Assembly (NCBI GenBank): GCA_029204225.1
Contig: CM055096.1
Coordinates: forward strand, 253,001-317,000
Reading direction: 5' to 3'
Source of the DNA: Diphasiastrum complanatum
Taxonomy: Eukaryota > Streptophyta > Lycopodiopsida > Lycopodiales > Lycopodiaceae
Length of the DNA: 64,000 nt
Made by a program: the position numbers and the translations under genes. Each line of letters begins with the position of its first letter. Position 1 is the stretch's first letter. Of the stretch, positions 10,387-21,755 are shown in pieces. The notes under the pieces were generated by a model. The model was not told where the DNA came from. It ran no database searches and saw nothing but the letters and a program-made list of their open reading frames with translations.

Positions 10387-11531
10387 TTGATTTCCGGCCA
10401 GTTGTACCGAAGAGATCCAGACAAAATTTTTTGGCAGTGTATTCTTCCTCATGAGACCACCCAGATCATTTTGCTTTCACATGAAGGCATGGGTGGAGGT
10501 CATTTTGCATCTGACATTACAGTTCGCAAGATCCTGCAATCAGGATACTGGTGGCAAACGATTCATAAAGACATAAAGGAATACTTGAAAAATTGTGATG
10601 TGTGCCAAAGGGCAAGAAGACCAATGAGATTGAACTATTATCTACTGCACCCAGTCTTAGCCCAAGCACTATTCAAAAACTGGGGATTGGACTATATTGG
10701 TCCAATTCACCCTGCAGCAAGGAGTTCCCAGGCTCGATACATAATCGTAACCACAGACTACCTCACAAAATGGGTTGAAGCCAAGGCAGTATGAGTAGCA
10801 GACGTTAGGACCACTGCCAAGTTCCTTTATGAAAATATCATTGTGTGCTTCGGGTGCCGGTGGAACTAGTCAGTGATCTGAAAGCCATTTCATCAACGAG
10901 ACCATCAAGGTCCTGTTGAAGGAATTCTTCGTGATCCACAAGACCAGTATGCCTTATTATCCTCGTGGTAATGGGCAAGCAAAATCATCCAATAAGATCT
11001 TGTGTAGCGTGCTCATGAAATAGTTGAAGCTAGCAGATCAGATTGGGAACACAAGTTGCATGCTGCACTGTGGGCATTCAGGACAACATATAAAGGGAGC
11101 ACCGATCAAACACCCTTCCAATTGGTATATGGTCGGGATGTTGTGATGCCAGTAGAGTTTTTAGTTCCATCATTAAGGATTGCCATCGCGCAACGTGTTA
11201 ATGAGTCCAAATATCTACAGCTATGCCACGAAGCTCTGCATAAACTTTGTGAAACACACTTACTAGTTGTGCATGCACTGGTAGCAAAAAAGGAAAGAAA
11301 AAGGCTTGGCATGATCGCAATTACAAAAGAAGGATCTTCGTTTAGGAGATCTGGTTCTAGATGTATAAAACCAAGGCGATCAAGGGGAAGTTAAAATTCA
11401 CGGACGAAGGTCCTTATAGGATCAAGAAAATTCTTAATCATGGGGCCGTGAACTTAGAACAGCTTGATGGGATGCCCTTTGACACACCCATCAATGGCAG
11501 CTGGTTGCACAAGTACTGGCCACCAAAGTAA
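10387..11531 (+). pseudogene. G1a integrase
   Basis: The N-terminal HHCC zinc region is visible (HEGMGGGHF ... CDVCQRARR), followed by the core start (GLDYIGPIHP ... DYLTKWVEAKAV). A TGA at 10792-10794 and frameshifts at about 10860-11030 disrupt the core. The catalytic Glu is replaced by Lys (NGQAKSSNK; G1b keeps NGQAESSNK), so this copy could not integrate even if the frame were open. The C-terminal part reads AFRTTYKGSTDQTPFQLVYG and ends in DTPINGSWLHKYWPPK with a stop at 11529-11531. No chromodomain follows. Confidence 0.85.
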
Positions 11532-12299
11532 GATAGATCTAGATTGGGGGTGGCACGTTACAAAAAGCTTATCTGCTCAGCCATTACCGCTAGATCTAAG
11601 GAGATCCAGCCAAATCAAGCTAAATCCATCAAGATTCAGCCAAATCTAGCAGGATTGGGAAAATCCATCAAAATCCAAGGAGGATCCAGATCCTGATAGG
11701 GTCAAAAAGGAAGCAGATCATCACACTGACTGAGGGATCTACTACCAAGAATCCATCAGAACTTCTAGAGCACTACCAACAGTCAGATCAAGCCTAAAAG
11801 AAGTTGATTACCAGTTTACAAAAGTTAAAAATCAGAAAGTCTCGAGATCTCATCAAAAAACACTATGAAGGAGCACTTTTTTCATGATTTTTTGAGATCC
11901 CCTGGGAGATAGCTCTTGAAAATTGGACAGTCACCAGATCTGACCTAGATGCATCCATGCAAATCTTTGCGAGAGTTCTTGATGGAGGAATCATCATTGT
12001 TTAGCGTATGCGAGAGTTTCCAAAAGTAGAATACTCAGAACCCTCACAGAGCATCAAGATCAACTTACCAACTCTCGCAAGGTGCCTATATCAAATCAGA
12101 GCAGTGAAATTAGCCTGTCTACATGGTCTAATCTTGAAAATCCAATCACAAGAACAAGTTGTGCAAGAGATCACTTCCTGCGAGAGTCAAATCACCTTCT
12201 GAACTCTCGCAGACTTCCCTGAGGCCTTATAATTTTGTGAAGAAGGTGTCTAACAAAATTTGGGTGGAACTGAACAAGGGAAAGTGAATTTCACCTAAT
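11532..12299 (+). other. G1a non-coding spacer between integrase and the post-pol ORF
   Basis: No reading frame is supported. It begins with short irregular AATCCA/GATCCA-rich sequence (11580-11700), then carries a cluster of TGCGAGAGTT motifs (separate entry). In G1b this spacer is absent because of a deletion. Confidence 0.6.
11968..12211. repeat. Cluster of five TGCGAGAGTT motifs in both orientations
   Basis: Copies are at 11968-11977 (+), 12009-12018 (+), 12070-12079 (-), 12179-12187 (+) and 12203-12211 (-). The last two form a perfect 9-bp stem (TGCGAGAGT/ACTCTCGCA) with a 15-nt loop. They lie 100-350 bp upstream of a TATA box. Confidence 0.7.
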
Positions 12300-12314
12300 A
12301 CGCACTCTAAATTC

Positions 12315-12572
12315 CGCTATATAAGGGCTGAATTTGAGTCATTTGTCACCTTTGCTAGCGAAGCTCTGCCAAAATTTCCACTGAAAGTATCAAGTTCTCT
12401 GTTTTCTGCCAAACTTCCGCTGTCATCTACACATATCAAACCCCGATCTGCACTCTGAACTACAATCAGTGTCATCCAACACTGAATATTCTCAGTTTTC
12501 TACTATTTCCTTCCATTTTCCACCGTTTTCTATTTTTTCGACTTTTTTTGACCACTAATCATCATTGCTAAC
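12315..12572 (+). promoter_or_regulatory. Candidate internal promoter and leader for the G1 post-pol ORF
   Basis: CTATATAAGG at about 12315-12324 is a good plant TATA box, about 250 bp upstream of ATG 12573. A pyrimidine-rich leader (CTCTGTTTTCTGCC, TTTTCGACTTTTTTTG) lies between. I infer that the post-pol ORF could be expressed from its own transcript. No transcript evidence is available here. Confidence 0.5.
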
Positions 12573-13454
12573 ATGGCCTCCTCATCCTCTAAAGACTCTG
12601 GCTCCAAACAAGTGATCCAGCGTGACATCCATGAGGCCACACAGATTTGGCCTCTACCCTCTGACACTTTGATCCAACCATGGCTGCAGACAGTCGGGCC
12701 CCTCCTTGAAGCAATGGGTTTTTACTCAGTGCTCTTCCATTCTAAGATTAACATGGGCCTTACCCTTCACGTTTATGCCACCTGGAATGAGGACAAGGCT
12801 CGTTTCCACTTCCTGTACCAAAGTACCACGTACAAGGTCAAGATTAACGCCGACTCGATGATCACCATTGGCATTATGTCTGGTGATCGTCAACTCATCT
12901 CCCATCGCCACGCCAAAGATCTGATCAAACCATTTGTCACCCAAACCAGACCAAAAATTCCCATCCAGACTAACAATGGTTACCTGATCGAAGCTATCAT
13001 GGAACCCGTCATCCAAACAATTGCGCATTTGTTGAATAACTTTTTGGTTATTTCAATATTTCGCAAGGACAGAATCCAGTCTACGCTGCTGAGTCAGATA
13101 GTGGAATTCTTTTTGAAATTCCCTAACCCCTCCGTTGTGCCATATGGCTGGCATAGCTTCCTTATTCGAGAACTAACAAACTCCATCAAACCCAACAACC
13201 GTGAGCGAATTGCAGTAGGCACCCTGCTGTGCAACTTTGCCTACACACTTCTTGAGGCGAAAGTGCGCGGTTTCCAATGCTCATCCCTCCTATCTACCCT
13301 TGTGCCACATACTAACCTTTACCCACCATCTCAAGCATTACCTCATCCCAACCTGCAATCATTAACACAACGGCCAACAAATGAATGCTTGGCTCTGCCT
13401 CTACATCCACATCTCCACTTGTTACCCGATGACGTGTCTCCACTGCCGCCCTAA
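12573..13454 (+). pseudogene. G1a post-pol ORF, N-terminal part (293 codons open)
   Basis: The ATG has a good context (GCTAACATGGCC) and is followed by MASSSSKDSGSKQVIQRD. I do not recognise a named domain. The first ~250 residues look globular (WPLPSDTLIQPWLQTVG, EAMGFYSVLFHSKINMGL). No signal peptide or membrane span is visible. Comparison with G1b shows a frameshift near 13335: G1b continues in one frame into the Ser/Thr/Pro-rich segment, whereas G1a terminates. The 293-codon and following 269-codon frames are therefore pieces of one original ORF of roughly 1000 codons. Its position between integrase and 3' LTR is that of the env-like or extra ORFs of some plant gypsy elements, but no envelope feature is seen. 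Confidence 0.7.
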
Positions 13455-13486
13455 CTACTCCATCAACCACCGCCACTTCATCTTCC

Positions 13487-15758
13487 ATGCAACCCCCCAC
13501 TCCAATTTCTGTTGTCGCTACCTCTCTTCCTGTCGCTACCTCTCTTCCTATTCCATCCACTTCTGTTTCTATCTCCATCCTCGTTTCTTCTGTTGATACC
13601 ACTCCTACTTCTCTTCCAGTGTCTGCTGCTCCATCCATCACCATCGCATCCTCCATTACTCCTGCCACCACCGTTGCTCCTCTCAAATTCAACCCTTCTG
13701 ATTCGCAACTGTGCCCCGACACTCTGGCATGGATTCAAGTTATCAATTTTTCACCCCCACGCCAGACACTTTCTGCTCCATCCTCACCTTCTTCCATACT
13801 CCACACCACCCTTCAGTTCTCCACTGTACCTCCCATCCTCTTGTTCGGACAAACCGTCCTCGTCCCTGTTTCCACAGTTGTTTCTCACACCCCACCCGCT
13901 TTGCCAAAGGTTGCCGAGGACAGCCAACCGTTGTCTGATGACGCATTTGTACAAACAATTTTGGTAGCATCACCAGATCGAACTGACCCTACCGCCCTAG
14001 ATGGCATCAAGATAAATGAAAACCTGATCGAGGACAATGACGACATAATTTCACAAGTCGTCGGGGCCGATACAACACAAGCCCCTGCTAGTGCCAGTGT
14101 ACCAGCTGCTCCCACGGATCTAACGACGGCGTACCAAACCCTAGGAAAATACATCCTGGATGCGGTAGCAGCCAAAGCTATTCTGAAAGGCAGGGTACTA
14201 CAATTGGCAACAAATAATACACAACTGCGAGCAGACCTCACCAAGCTGCAGCAAGAGCTGATTCTAGCTCAACAACACAAACAAGCAGGGCACTAGGAGA
14301 TTGCCAAGTTGCAGCAGAAGGAGGAGGGCCTAAATAAATATATTCAAAGCCTCTCCAAAGCGCTGACGGAGGCTTCCACAAAGGTGCGGGAGCTTCAAAT
14401 TGAAGCATCCCAATGGCTTGCCCCCATCCAGACGCAACTTACACTTTTGAAAGTAGAGAACACATGCCTGGGGATAGAGGTTAAAGCCTTACAAGATTAG
14501 AAACTCATCTGATTAGCTCAATCTGTACCGGACACAAGGCCGCTTTCCCAATCAGAGATGAATCTTCTACGGCGTCAGGTGCAGATTTATAGCCAAACTC
14601 TGAACAACTACCAGACAGAGTTGAATAAGTATCGGGCAAGCGCAATGCAAGAGCTCGCCCAGGCCAAGCAAGCCCTCAAGGCATGCCAAAAATACATGGA
14701 AACGAAAGCCCAGCCCTCCCCCATGGTAATTCCACCGCCACCTAATTTTGACGTTGCACAGGCTAGTACCAACCAAGACTAGAGCCAGCAGGCAGCAGGG
14801 GGATTTTAACTAGATCAAGGGTCCGAAGGCCAGGACCATGAGTAGACAGATGCGGCCACTGAGACACGCGACCAGAGCCAAGGCGCAACCACCAGCCAGG
14901 GCCCAGCAACATCATCCAGAGGGTCACGAACGATATCTGCCAGCCGGGCCTTCCGAAGACCGAAATCCGTGGAGGAGAACATCAATGAATTTTTATTAAA
15001 ATATCCCCACGAGTCATCAAGAGGCAGCTGACAGTTATCGTTCTCAGCCCAGACCATCAATGGAAAAGAACTGCAAGCCTTACCCGCCCTCCAACCACAA
15101 TCGGAGTGGCGATAGCAGTTATTTGAGAGAGACCCTGCGGCCATCAAGGCTTACGTGATGAGTCTGCAACAGTTACGGGTGAACACGCATTTCCTGCCAT
15201 GTCCAAGAAGATCCAAATGGGAATTCGGCATTCCTCTGGACCAGATCACACTCAACAATTTCAACTGGCCAATTATCAAATCCGAATATGGGTGGACAAC
15301 AAATGTAGACACCAGAAGGGCTCTCTCCGCATTCGTCAGCCACTACATCAATTGCCCCGATCCCACAGTCCGTGCGACAGCCACTTACGCCCGGGACTTG
15401 GAATATTTAATGGGCATTGAAACAAAATGGGATGATTTCCTTCCCTCCATATTCTTTGATCCAAATAAGACGCTCGCTTCCGACAAAGTCGAAGACTAGC
15501 TGCCAGTCGCTCACGTATATTACCGAGCTGCATTCCTTGGTGATCCCTGGACGAAATGATTCCAAGCATGGGTGGATCAGGAATGGTTAATAGGAGTTCA
15601 CAAGTCCATCCACACGCTAAAGGACTCAAAGAAACTGGACCATCTCAACTTCATGGAAGACGTTACGGGATATCTCATCCACCAGAGGCGGTCCAAGAGA
15701 ACGTTCTACTAAACCAGCAGAGTGCCGAGGGACCAGCACTATTTCAGGTCGTGGGTCC
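13487..15758 (+). pseudogene. G1a post-pol ORF, Ser/Thr/Pro linker, coiled coil and C-terminal domain
   Basis: One frame runs from 13487 to about 15500, broken by single stops (14294 TAG, where G1b has Gln; others near 14498, 14513 and 14780). Parts: a Ser/Thr/Pro-rich segment (ISVVATSLPVATSLPIPST); a coiled coil from about 14130 to 14500 rich in Leu, Gln, Lys and Glu (TKLQQELILAQQHKQ, KLQQKEEGLNKYIQ); a second helical piece at 14558-14700; a Gln/Ala-rich linker; and a C-terminal domain (15000-15700) with ALQPQSEW, NWPIIKSEYGW, IETKWDDFLPSIFFDP and YYRAAFLGDPW. The same C-terminal pattern occurs in the G4 terminal ORF. It ends next to the 3' LTR. The function is unknown; a structural or particle-associated role is only a guess. 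Confidence 0.7.
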
Positions 15759-16556
15759 TGTTGGGGGTATCCCCAATAAGGTATAAATAAATAAAATCCT
15801 CCAATAAAATGTGTTGCGAGGGCATGGCATCCTGCGTGTATAAGCCCATGGCCCAATGAGCATGCAATGGAAGTTGTAAATAAAATAAACTTGACTTGGG
15901 GCCCAATGTCATTTTTGAACTTAGAGATCACTTTTTAGAGTTGGGTCCAAATTGGGACTCACATGAATCTTATGATTTCTAATGTACTTTTTGTGGACCC
16001 TTGGATCAAGTTGGGTCCAAGATAAATGGTTAGGATCATTGTAAATATTAGCCAATAAGATTGAGGGGCAAGGGCCTTCCCCATTTTATAAAAAGACACC
16101 ATTTGTACACTATTTCCATGCTTAATGAGAAGGAGGAAACTCTACCATTTTTGGAAGAGAAGCATCCTCATTTGCTATTCACTACTTGCTAATGCTCTTG
16201 ATTGTGTTTTCCATTGCTTTCTATTTCCATGTTCATTGTTTGCCATAGTGAATGCTTTTCCATTAGCAAGCATAAGGAGCATTTGAGCTAACCTCCACCC
16301 TCACTCTCTATCTCTCTCTCTTTCCCCCTTCTCTTCTCAACCTCTTCTTTTCTATCTCTTCCCTTCACCCAACTATGATGAATGTTAGTGTAGAGGAGTA
16401 GAGTTAAAGAGGAGTAGCATAGTGGTGAGTAGAGTTAAGGGAGAAAGTAAGAATTTAACTAAAAGTAGCATCTATGCATAGTTAGGCACCTATCCAGTGA
16501 TCTAACCTTTGTTGACAAGCAGAAGGGCTATACTACGAGAGATCTTCGACCCCACA
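15759..16556 (+). repeat. G1a 3' LTR
   Basis: About 798 bp, starting TGTTGGGGGTATCCCC and ending CGACCCCACA. Its inverted partner lies at 28201-29022. A TATA-like ATTTTATAAAAAG occurs at about 16083-16095, and a long CT-rich stretch (CTCTCTATCTCTCTCTC) near 16305-16330 fits a transcribed leader. The 5' LTR is outside the window. Confidence 0.82.
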
Positions 16557-16925
16557 AACACCAATGGTGAAACAATTTGGTCAAGGTCTCTGATTATAAA
16601 GGTTATTTTATCTTCCAGGATCTTAGGATAATAGTAAGCAATCAGGTCAGACAAAAACTAGCAAATAGATTCATCAAACAAAATTGAGTTGGCTAATAAT
16701 TCCTCTTAATCGCACACAGAATATTAGTTCTTATCACAGGAAGCAAATAGAATAGAGCATCAAACAAGTTCGTTATTAGAATACATAGCTCATTTAGAAT
16801 TGAAAGAAGTTATGGTTTATGTTACACTTAACAACTTCAGCTAATTCCCTACACACATTAGTTAGAATTGTCGCTCTCTGGTGATGCCTGAAAATCCAAG
16901 TTAGAGAACTGAAATTCCGTAAGAA
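16557..16925 (-). repeat. H-family LTR remnant cut by G1a
   Basis: From about 16563 to 16925 the sequence matches 25560-25920 of the H 5' LTR in the same orientation (shared GATTTGGTCAAGGTCT-type start, CTAGCAAATAGATTCATCAA, GCTAATTCCCTRCAC), with many substitutions. The G1a LTR abuts it on the left, so G1a probably inserted into or recombined with an H LTR. Confidence 0.7.
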
Positions 16926-17164
16926 ATGAAAAGTATGGTCCAATAGGAGATTGGATCTGATTTCTTTAGTGATTTGATTCAAAGATTGTGTGCTTTTGTC
17001 TTAGTGATCAAAGCAAAGTTTCCAAGTGACTAGTCATTACTGTGAAGATTGATTCTTAGGTTTGTGAGCTAGATCTTTTGTAGATCCTTCTAGATTGTTG
17101 AAGATGTTCAAATCTAGTCTCTTGAAAGTCACAAATTACATTTGTGGAATCATATCACAGGTTT
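16926..17164. other. Unassigned AT-rich sequence
   Basis: No coding, repeat or regulatory feature can be supported between the H LTR remnant and the copia debris. Confidence 0.4.
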
Positions 17165-19146
17165 TTATTCACATGGCATCAATAGGTGGCATCCTATTGA
17201 AGGAAAGAGAGGATCCTGAGTGCAACCTTTGTGGCAAGGGAGGATATTTATTCTCAAAATGCTACAAAAAGAAGACCAGTCCATCCAAGGAAAACTAAAG
17301 CAAGGGGGCCGAGGTGAAGGATGGAGCTTCAAGTTCAAATGCAAATACAAGAAGGAAAGTTCCAAAGAAAGGTGTTTCCTTTGTGGAAAGGTGAATGAGG
17401 CTTGGAGTCTCACAAGGACTTGCAAGATTTGTCTTCAAGAGTCCATCACAACACATGTCAAATCTTTTGAAAATTTTCATTTGGAAGTGCATTGTTTGGT
17501 TCAAGATGCAAAGATAGATGTCACTTTCATGAAAGTAACTTGGATTTATTTTATGTCCTTGGAAAGTATTTTGCTTGGAACTTTAGACAAGTTCAAACTT
17601 ATTGTTATTATCCAAGAATAATCAATCAAGAATAAGGAGCAATCACAAAATGAAAATAGTTTCATTTATGCTCTCATGTCAACTTATGAAGAACCATTTT
17701 TCTTTGAAGAGATTTTTGTATCTCAAAGGTGGATTAAGGCAATACTAGTTGAGTGTGATGCCTTAAAAGATAGCAAAATGTGTTTTCCTTGTAAGCTCAC
17801 ATTAGTTATGAAGTCAAGGAAATGGAAATATCTTCATAATGTAGGATCTTTTGGTTTCAATAAGATCATGAATGATGTGTTCATTCATAAAGATGAAAAT
17901 TGTTAGTTTTCAATCTTAAAGGCAAGTTGTAAAGAATAAGTGAAGCATCCAAAGTGGACACTTATATCCATAAGCAAGTAGTTAGCCTTATTGAGATGGA
18001 AATACCTTTTGATTTTAATATTGAAAAAATCATGCCAAGTTGTGGTGATTTTTGGACTTATCTTTCTAGCATAAGTAATCTTGATAATCATAGGAAGTGC
18101 ATATTCAATGTCATACTTGTTGTGATCATTATGAGACATGGAGGTCTCGGATTTTCATCAAGAAGGAGCATCATGAAGAGGATCTTAAGGAGTCATCTCA
18201 AGGTTCAAATGTGCCAAGGATTGAGGAGGAGAATCCTTCTCAAGGTTCAAGTGTGCCAAGGATTGAGGAGGAGAGACCTTCTCAAGTTGAGATTCCAAAA
18301 AGAAACTCAAGAAACATGGTTGAGCCCATGTGGCTCACATTTCAAGGGAAAGATGAGCATATCTCATGTGGTATACATCTCATACTTACTTCTCTTATTT
18401 CATTTGATGAATCAATTTATCATTGCATCTCAAAATTGGAGTAAAGACATACTAGTTGAGTATGAAGTCTCTCTTGAGAACAAAGATGATGTTCTTAAAA
18501 GGTTGAAATTGATTTTAAATCGATTAGAAAGCAAATGGTTATTTCATCAAATGTATGCTCTTGAGTCATGTAAGAGCAAAAGTGATTTGTTCACACATAG
18601 TTTGAAAATTTATATTGAGGCAAATTGTAAACTTTTTATGAGAGTAATTGAATCATCTTCTAAAGACACTTATCTCCATAATGAAGTATTTAGCCTCATT
18701 GGATCTGAGATTAGCATGGTAAACAAGCATGAAGATATGATACAAACACTTTGTTATTATAGCATGCATAGTCTTGCCAATTTGGATAAGTCTAATTCTC
18801 TAGATCATGGTAACATGATGTTAGATCTTTGTGATCCTAATAAGTCAAGAAGAAATCTTTATTCTCTCATGGAGGATCATGCACATGAAGAAGGAGCAAG
18901 CCTCAAAGTCAAGCATCTACATGAAATTTGGAAGGAATCAATTTCGAAGATGCTAGGATGGTGAAAGCTCTCAAGCTCATCAAAGATGTCAACATCAAAG
19001 AAGCACTATCACAGATACGGTGATTTTGGATCAACATCAAGCTCATTGGCTGATTGTCGCACCTTTTGAACCAGCAAAGACCGATTCAGCCCATGGAGTC
19101 AAGTTCAAGATCATTATGTTTTCCATCAAGCTCAATTTTTGAGGAG
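17165..19146 (+). pseudogene. C2a: heavily decayed copia internal region
   Basis: Readable copia pieces occur in shifting frames: a gag zinc knuckle CNLCGKGGYLFSKC (about 17220-17262) and a damaged second one (CFLCGKV, 17386 on); the pre-RT hinge with repeated PRIEEENPSQG and PRIEEERPSQ units (18199-18290); and two RT-entry-like stretches (RWIKAILVECDALKDSK near 17735, NWSKDILVEYE near 18435). A long open frame at 17954-18964 does not follow the copia pieces and is probably fortuitous. The region ends with the PPT-like TTTTTGAGGAG next to a C2 LTR. Confidence 0.6.
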
Positions 19147-19404
19147 TGTGAAAAATGCAAAAATAAGCTTGGTAGAGGCCAAAAATCTTGTATATAGATA
19201 AACACACATGTGTGGAGCCTGTTCCCACGTGTGAAACTAGTGTACTTGTCATGTACCATAATCATATATGTTGTACATATGATTTAATTCAAGTTCTAGT
19301 GGGCAAAATGGCCAAAACCTAGTTTTCTAGATATATGACACATGGCATCAATCTATTGATTGCATGAGCCAAATATTCTGGTTAGGTGTCACAATGACTA
19401 AGCT
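19147..19404 (+). repeat. C2 LTR, 5'-most ~258 bp only
   Basis: It starts TGTGAAAAATGCAAAAATAAG after a purine tract, and is homologous to 27773-28168 and 35961-36622. It contains ACACACATGTGTGGAGCCTG and TTCCCACGTGTGAAAC. It is truncated where H internal sequence begins. Confidence 0.75.
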
Positions 19405-19439
19405 TGATATGGAATAATGCTTAACGTCTCAGGTTGGTC

Positions 19440-21219
19440 TTCAACAGTTTGTACCTTCGCAGCCTCCTTGGATTCGGTCTGTGTCTCCTGATCCTTCTAG
19501 ACTTGCCTGCAGATGGTATCTATTTGGATGGCCTTTTCTGACATAACCTGAGCTAGCTCATCTGTCTGCATCTCCTCTGGTTCTTCCACGTCAAAAATTT
19601 GCATTTGGCCCGATTGAAATTTGGCCTCTTCCAACTCTTCCTTCAATTTTTCATAAGCCATCATCTGCGGTTGCAGATATTGTAGCTGGAAAGTTTGGAT
19701 CATCTTCTCCTGAATTCCCTTCCATGCTACTGGATCAATTATGTACCTGCCATGAGATACGCAGGCACCTAATGTGACTTCGGTGCTGATTCGCCATAGA
19801 ACCGCCTCTTCGGCCTATCTCTTGTATATTTGATTGTCTTTTTTTAACAATTCTGCAGAATTTTGCAATTGGACAATTGAGTCCTAAGCATTGTCGAGTT
19901 CATTACTCAGCTCCGCATTACTATTCTGGAGAGTAGATCGAATACATTCTCCTCCTGCAAAGTAGCCTGTAGAGTCTAAACTTGTTGTTTAAGCGATATG
20001 TTTTCGCTTTCGAAGACATTCGACTGCTCCTGCATTTCTTCTGATACTTCGAACGTAGCATCCTGCCTTCCTTTTGCTTCTTCAAGCTCTATGTCCTTCC
20101 TGCTCATCTCTGCTTGGGTCACTTCAAATTTTTCATTTTTATAGAACAGCTCAGTCTTTGTTTCGTTCGCTCTGTATCCCTCTGGATTAGGTCTGCTTGG
20201 ACTCTTTTATACTTTGATCCAAGCTTCTTGGATACCTTCTCCAAGTTGGCAAGATGTTGAATAGCTGCCCGCGTATCCAGCAGTAGTGTTCCAAAAATCT
20301 TTTGATATAATTCGACATCGAGAATTGGTGTCTCGACGTCACTTTCACTGTCCTGTTGGTCATCAGAAAGCTGTTTTGCTTCTTGTGGTGCTGGCTCTTG
20401 TGGTATATCACCCTGATTCTGCTCCTGATCTGCAGTGTCCCCCGCTTCCTCTTTTGAATCCCTATTTCCTTCTGTACTAGACAATGGCATATATTGGGAT
20501 GATGACGAAGTCATTCTCACTGAGCTCCCTTGACTTGATGACGATGATGTGGTTGCTACGGTGGTTGCTTTTGATATCTGCATTTGGGATTCAGCCTCTA
20601 TTGATGGGGCTAGCTCTAGCAGCACTGATGCAACCTCCTGCACTGTTAGCACACCAGCATGCATACATAAAATATCCATCTGCAGGCCCAACTTGGAAAA
20701 CTAATTAACTTTTACTAATTTACAGAATTGCTTGAAAGCAATCTGCCCAAAGGCAGTAGGCTCTCCATTTAAGGCTCTCAGCAGATATCCGATATTTGTA
20801 TTTAAGATGGTGTACTCTTGCTCCGGTAAAAAGATAGAAGTAAGAGCAAATCAAACGAAGCTTTTGAGATTGGGATCTCTAATGTAAGAGAGTTTATATC
20901 CCCATTTCTCACGATAAGCTTCTTCTTGAAAAACTCCGCTCTCTGCAGTAAAATCTGGTTTAGTAACTGGCATACTGCTGTCCATAGACAATCCTAAGGC
21001 ACGATAGTAAAATCCTTCTGTAATAACAAGCTCTTGATTGCGGACGGTAGTGGAAATATGTCCTTCTGTTTCACTCAAATTGCGGATCGGCTCATAACAT
21101 AAATCAGTAAGAATTTTTGATGGGTTAAATTGAAGAAGACCTTCAATTTGCGCTCAAACAACTAGTGGTTGTAATATTGGTATCATTGGCTTTGGGTGCG
21201 TTTTGAATACAATCGCCAT
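19440..21219 (-). pseudogene. H post-integrase ORF with Ser-rich linker and coiled coil
   Basis: It starts at an ATG at 21219 (MAIVFKTHPKPMIPILQ) and runs in pieces through 20851-21078 (EGFYYRALGLSMDSS, KWGYKLSYIRDPN), 20119-20691 and 19497-19703. The middle has Ser-rich repeats (TTVATTSSSSSQGSS), an acidic Gln/Glu-rich part, then a helical segment ELYQKIFGTLLLDTRAA ... KRVQADLIQRD. The spacing of YQ, LLD..AA and ADL resembles TAYQTLGKYILDAVAAKA ... LRADLTKLQQEL of the G1 post-pol ORF. Stops near 21156 and 20850 and frameshifts after 20119 break it. No signal peptide or membrane span is seen and the function is unknown. Confidence 0.6.
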
Positions 21220-21399
21220 GGTGCTTGCAATTGTAAACGAGCGATGGCAGAAAAGAGCTTGATCGCAACAATTCAAAAATCGGAGAGCAAGAGTGATGGA
21301 AAGTGGTAGCGACAACAACTGAAGTGTTTGAGGTTTTAGGCGTATTGATGGTATTTCGGCGGATTAGACTAATATTAAATGGAAGTGTGTCCTTCATTT

Positions 21400-21755
21400 T
21401 GAAGGTACATACTCAATAATAAAATGTCTAGTCCTAAAAACAAAAATAAATAAATAAATAAACAAAATACACGAATGCTTCACTTAGTAAGTCAAAGCGA
21501 AAATTTTCATTTTCTTCATTAAAAATGTGAAAATTGCGAAGATGTCGGAAGGTAGAAAATCCCAAAAAAATGTGAAGGTATGTGTCGCAATTTTTGTATT
21601 TCTAAAAAAAAGGTGAATTCACTCAATACACCATATTCCAATATAGTGTCGGGCTTTTCACAAAATAATATAGAAATGTAGCGAAGGTGCCGTGTTTCGG
21701 GATTTTCGCAAAAATGTGCACGCTGGTTTTGGCATTTTTGCAACCTTCAATGAAC
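21400..21755. other. Spacer between H integrase and H post-integrase ORF
   Basis: AT-rich and non-coding. The text GTGAAAATTGCGAAGATGTCG and relatives (CGCAATTTTTG, GCGAAGGTGCC, TTTTCGCAAAAATG) recur loosely. By position this is the counterpart of the G1 spacer that holds the TGCGAGAGTT cluster. No clear TATA box was seen. Confidence 0.4.

Noticed and set aside
12726-13028. Open frame on the strand opposite the G1 post-pol ORF
   Set aside because: It is an antisense shadow: the plus frame is conserved between G1a and G1b, whereas the minus frame has no independent support.
13312-13738. Gly/Val/Arg-rich minus-strand frames
   Set aside because: They arise as the complement of the Ser/Thr/Pro-rich codons of the post-pol ORF. 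Low complexity and not independently conserved.
12573-15758. Post-pol ORF as an envelope glycoprotein
   Set aside because: No signal peptide, membrane span or cleavage site is visible in any copy; a coiled coil and Ser/Thr/Pro linker alone do not support an envelope.
17954-18964. 336-codon open frame as a host gene
   Set aside because: The copia hinge and RT-entry motifs lie in other frames across the same bases, and the frame shows no domain. It looks fortuitous.
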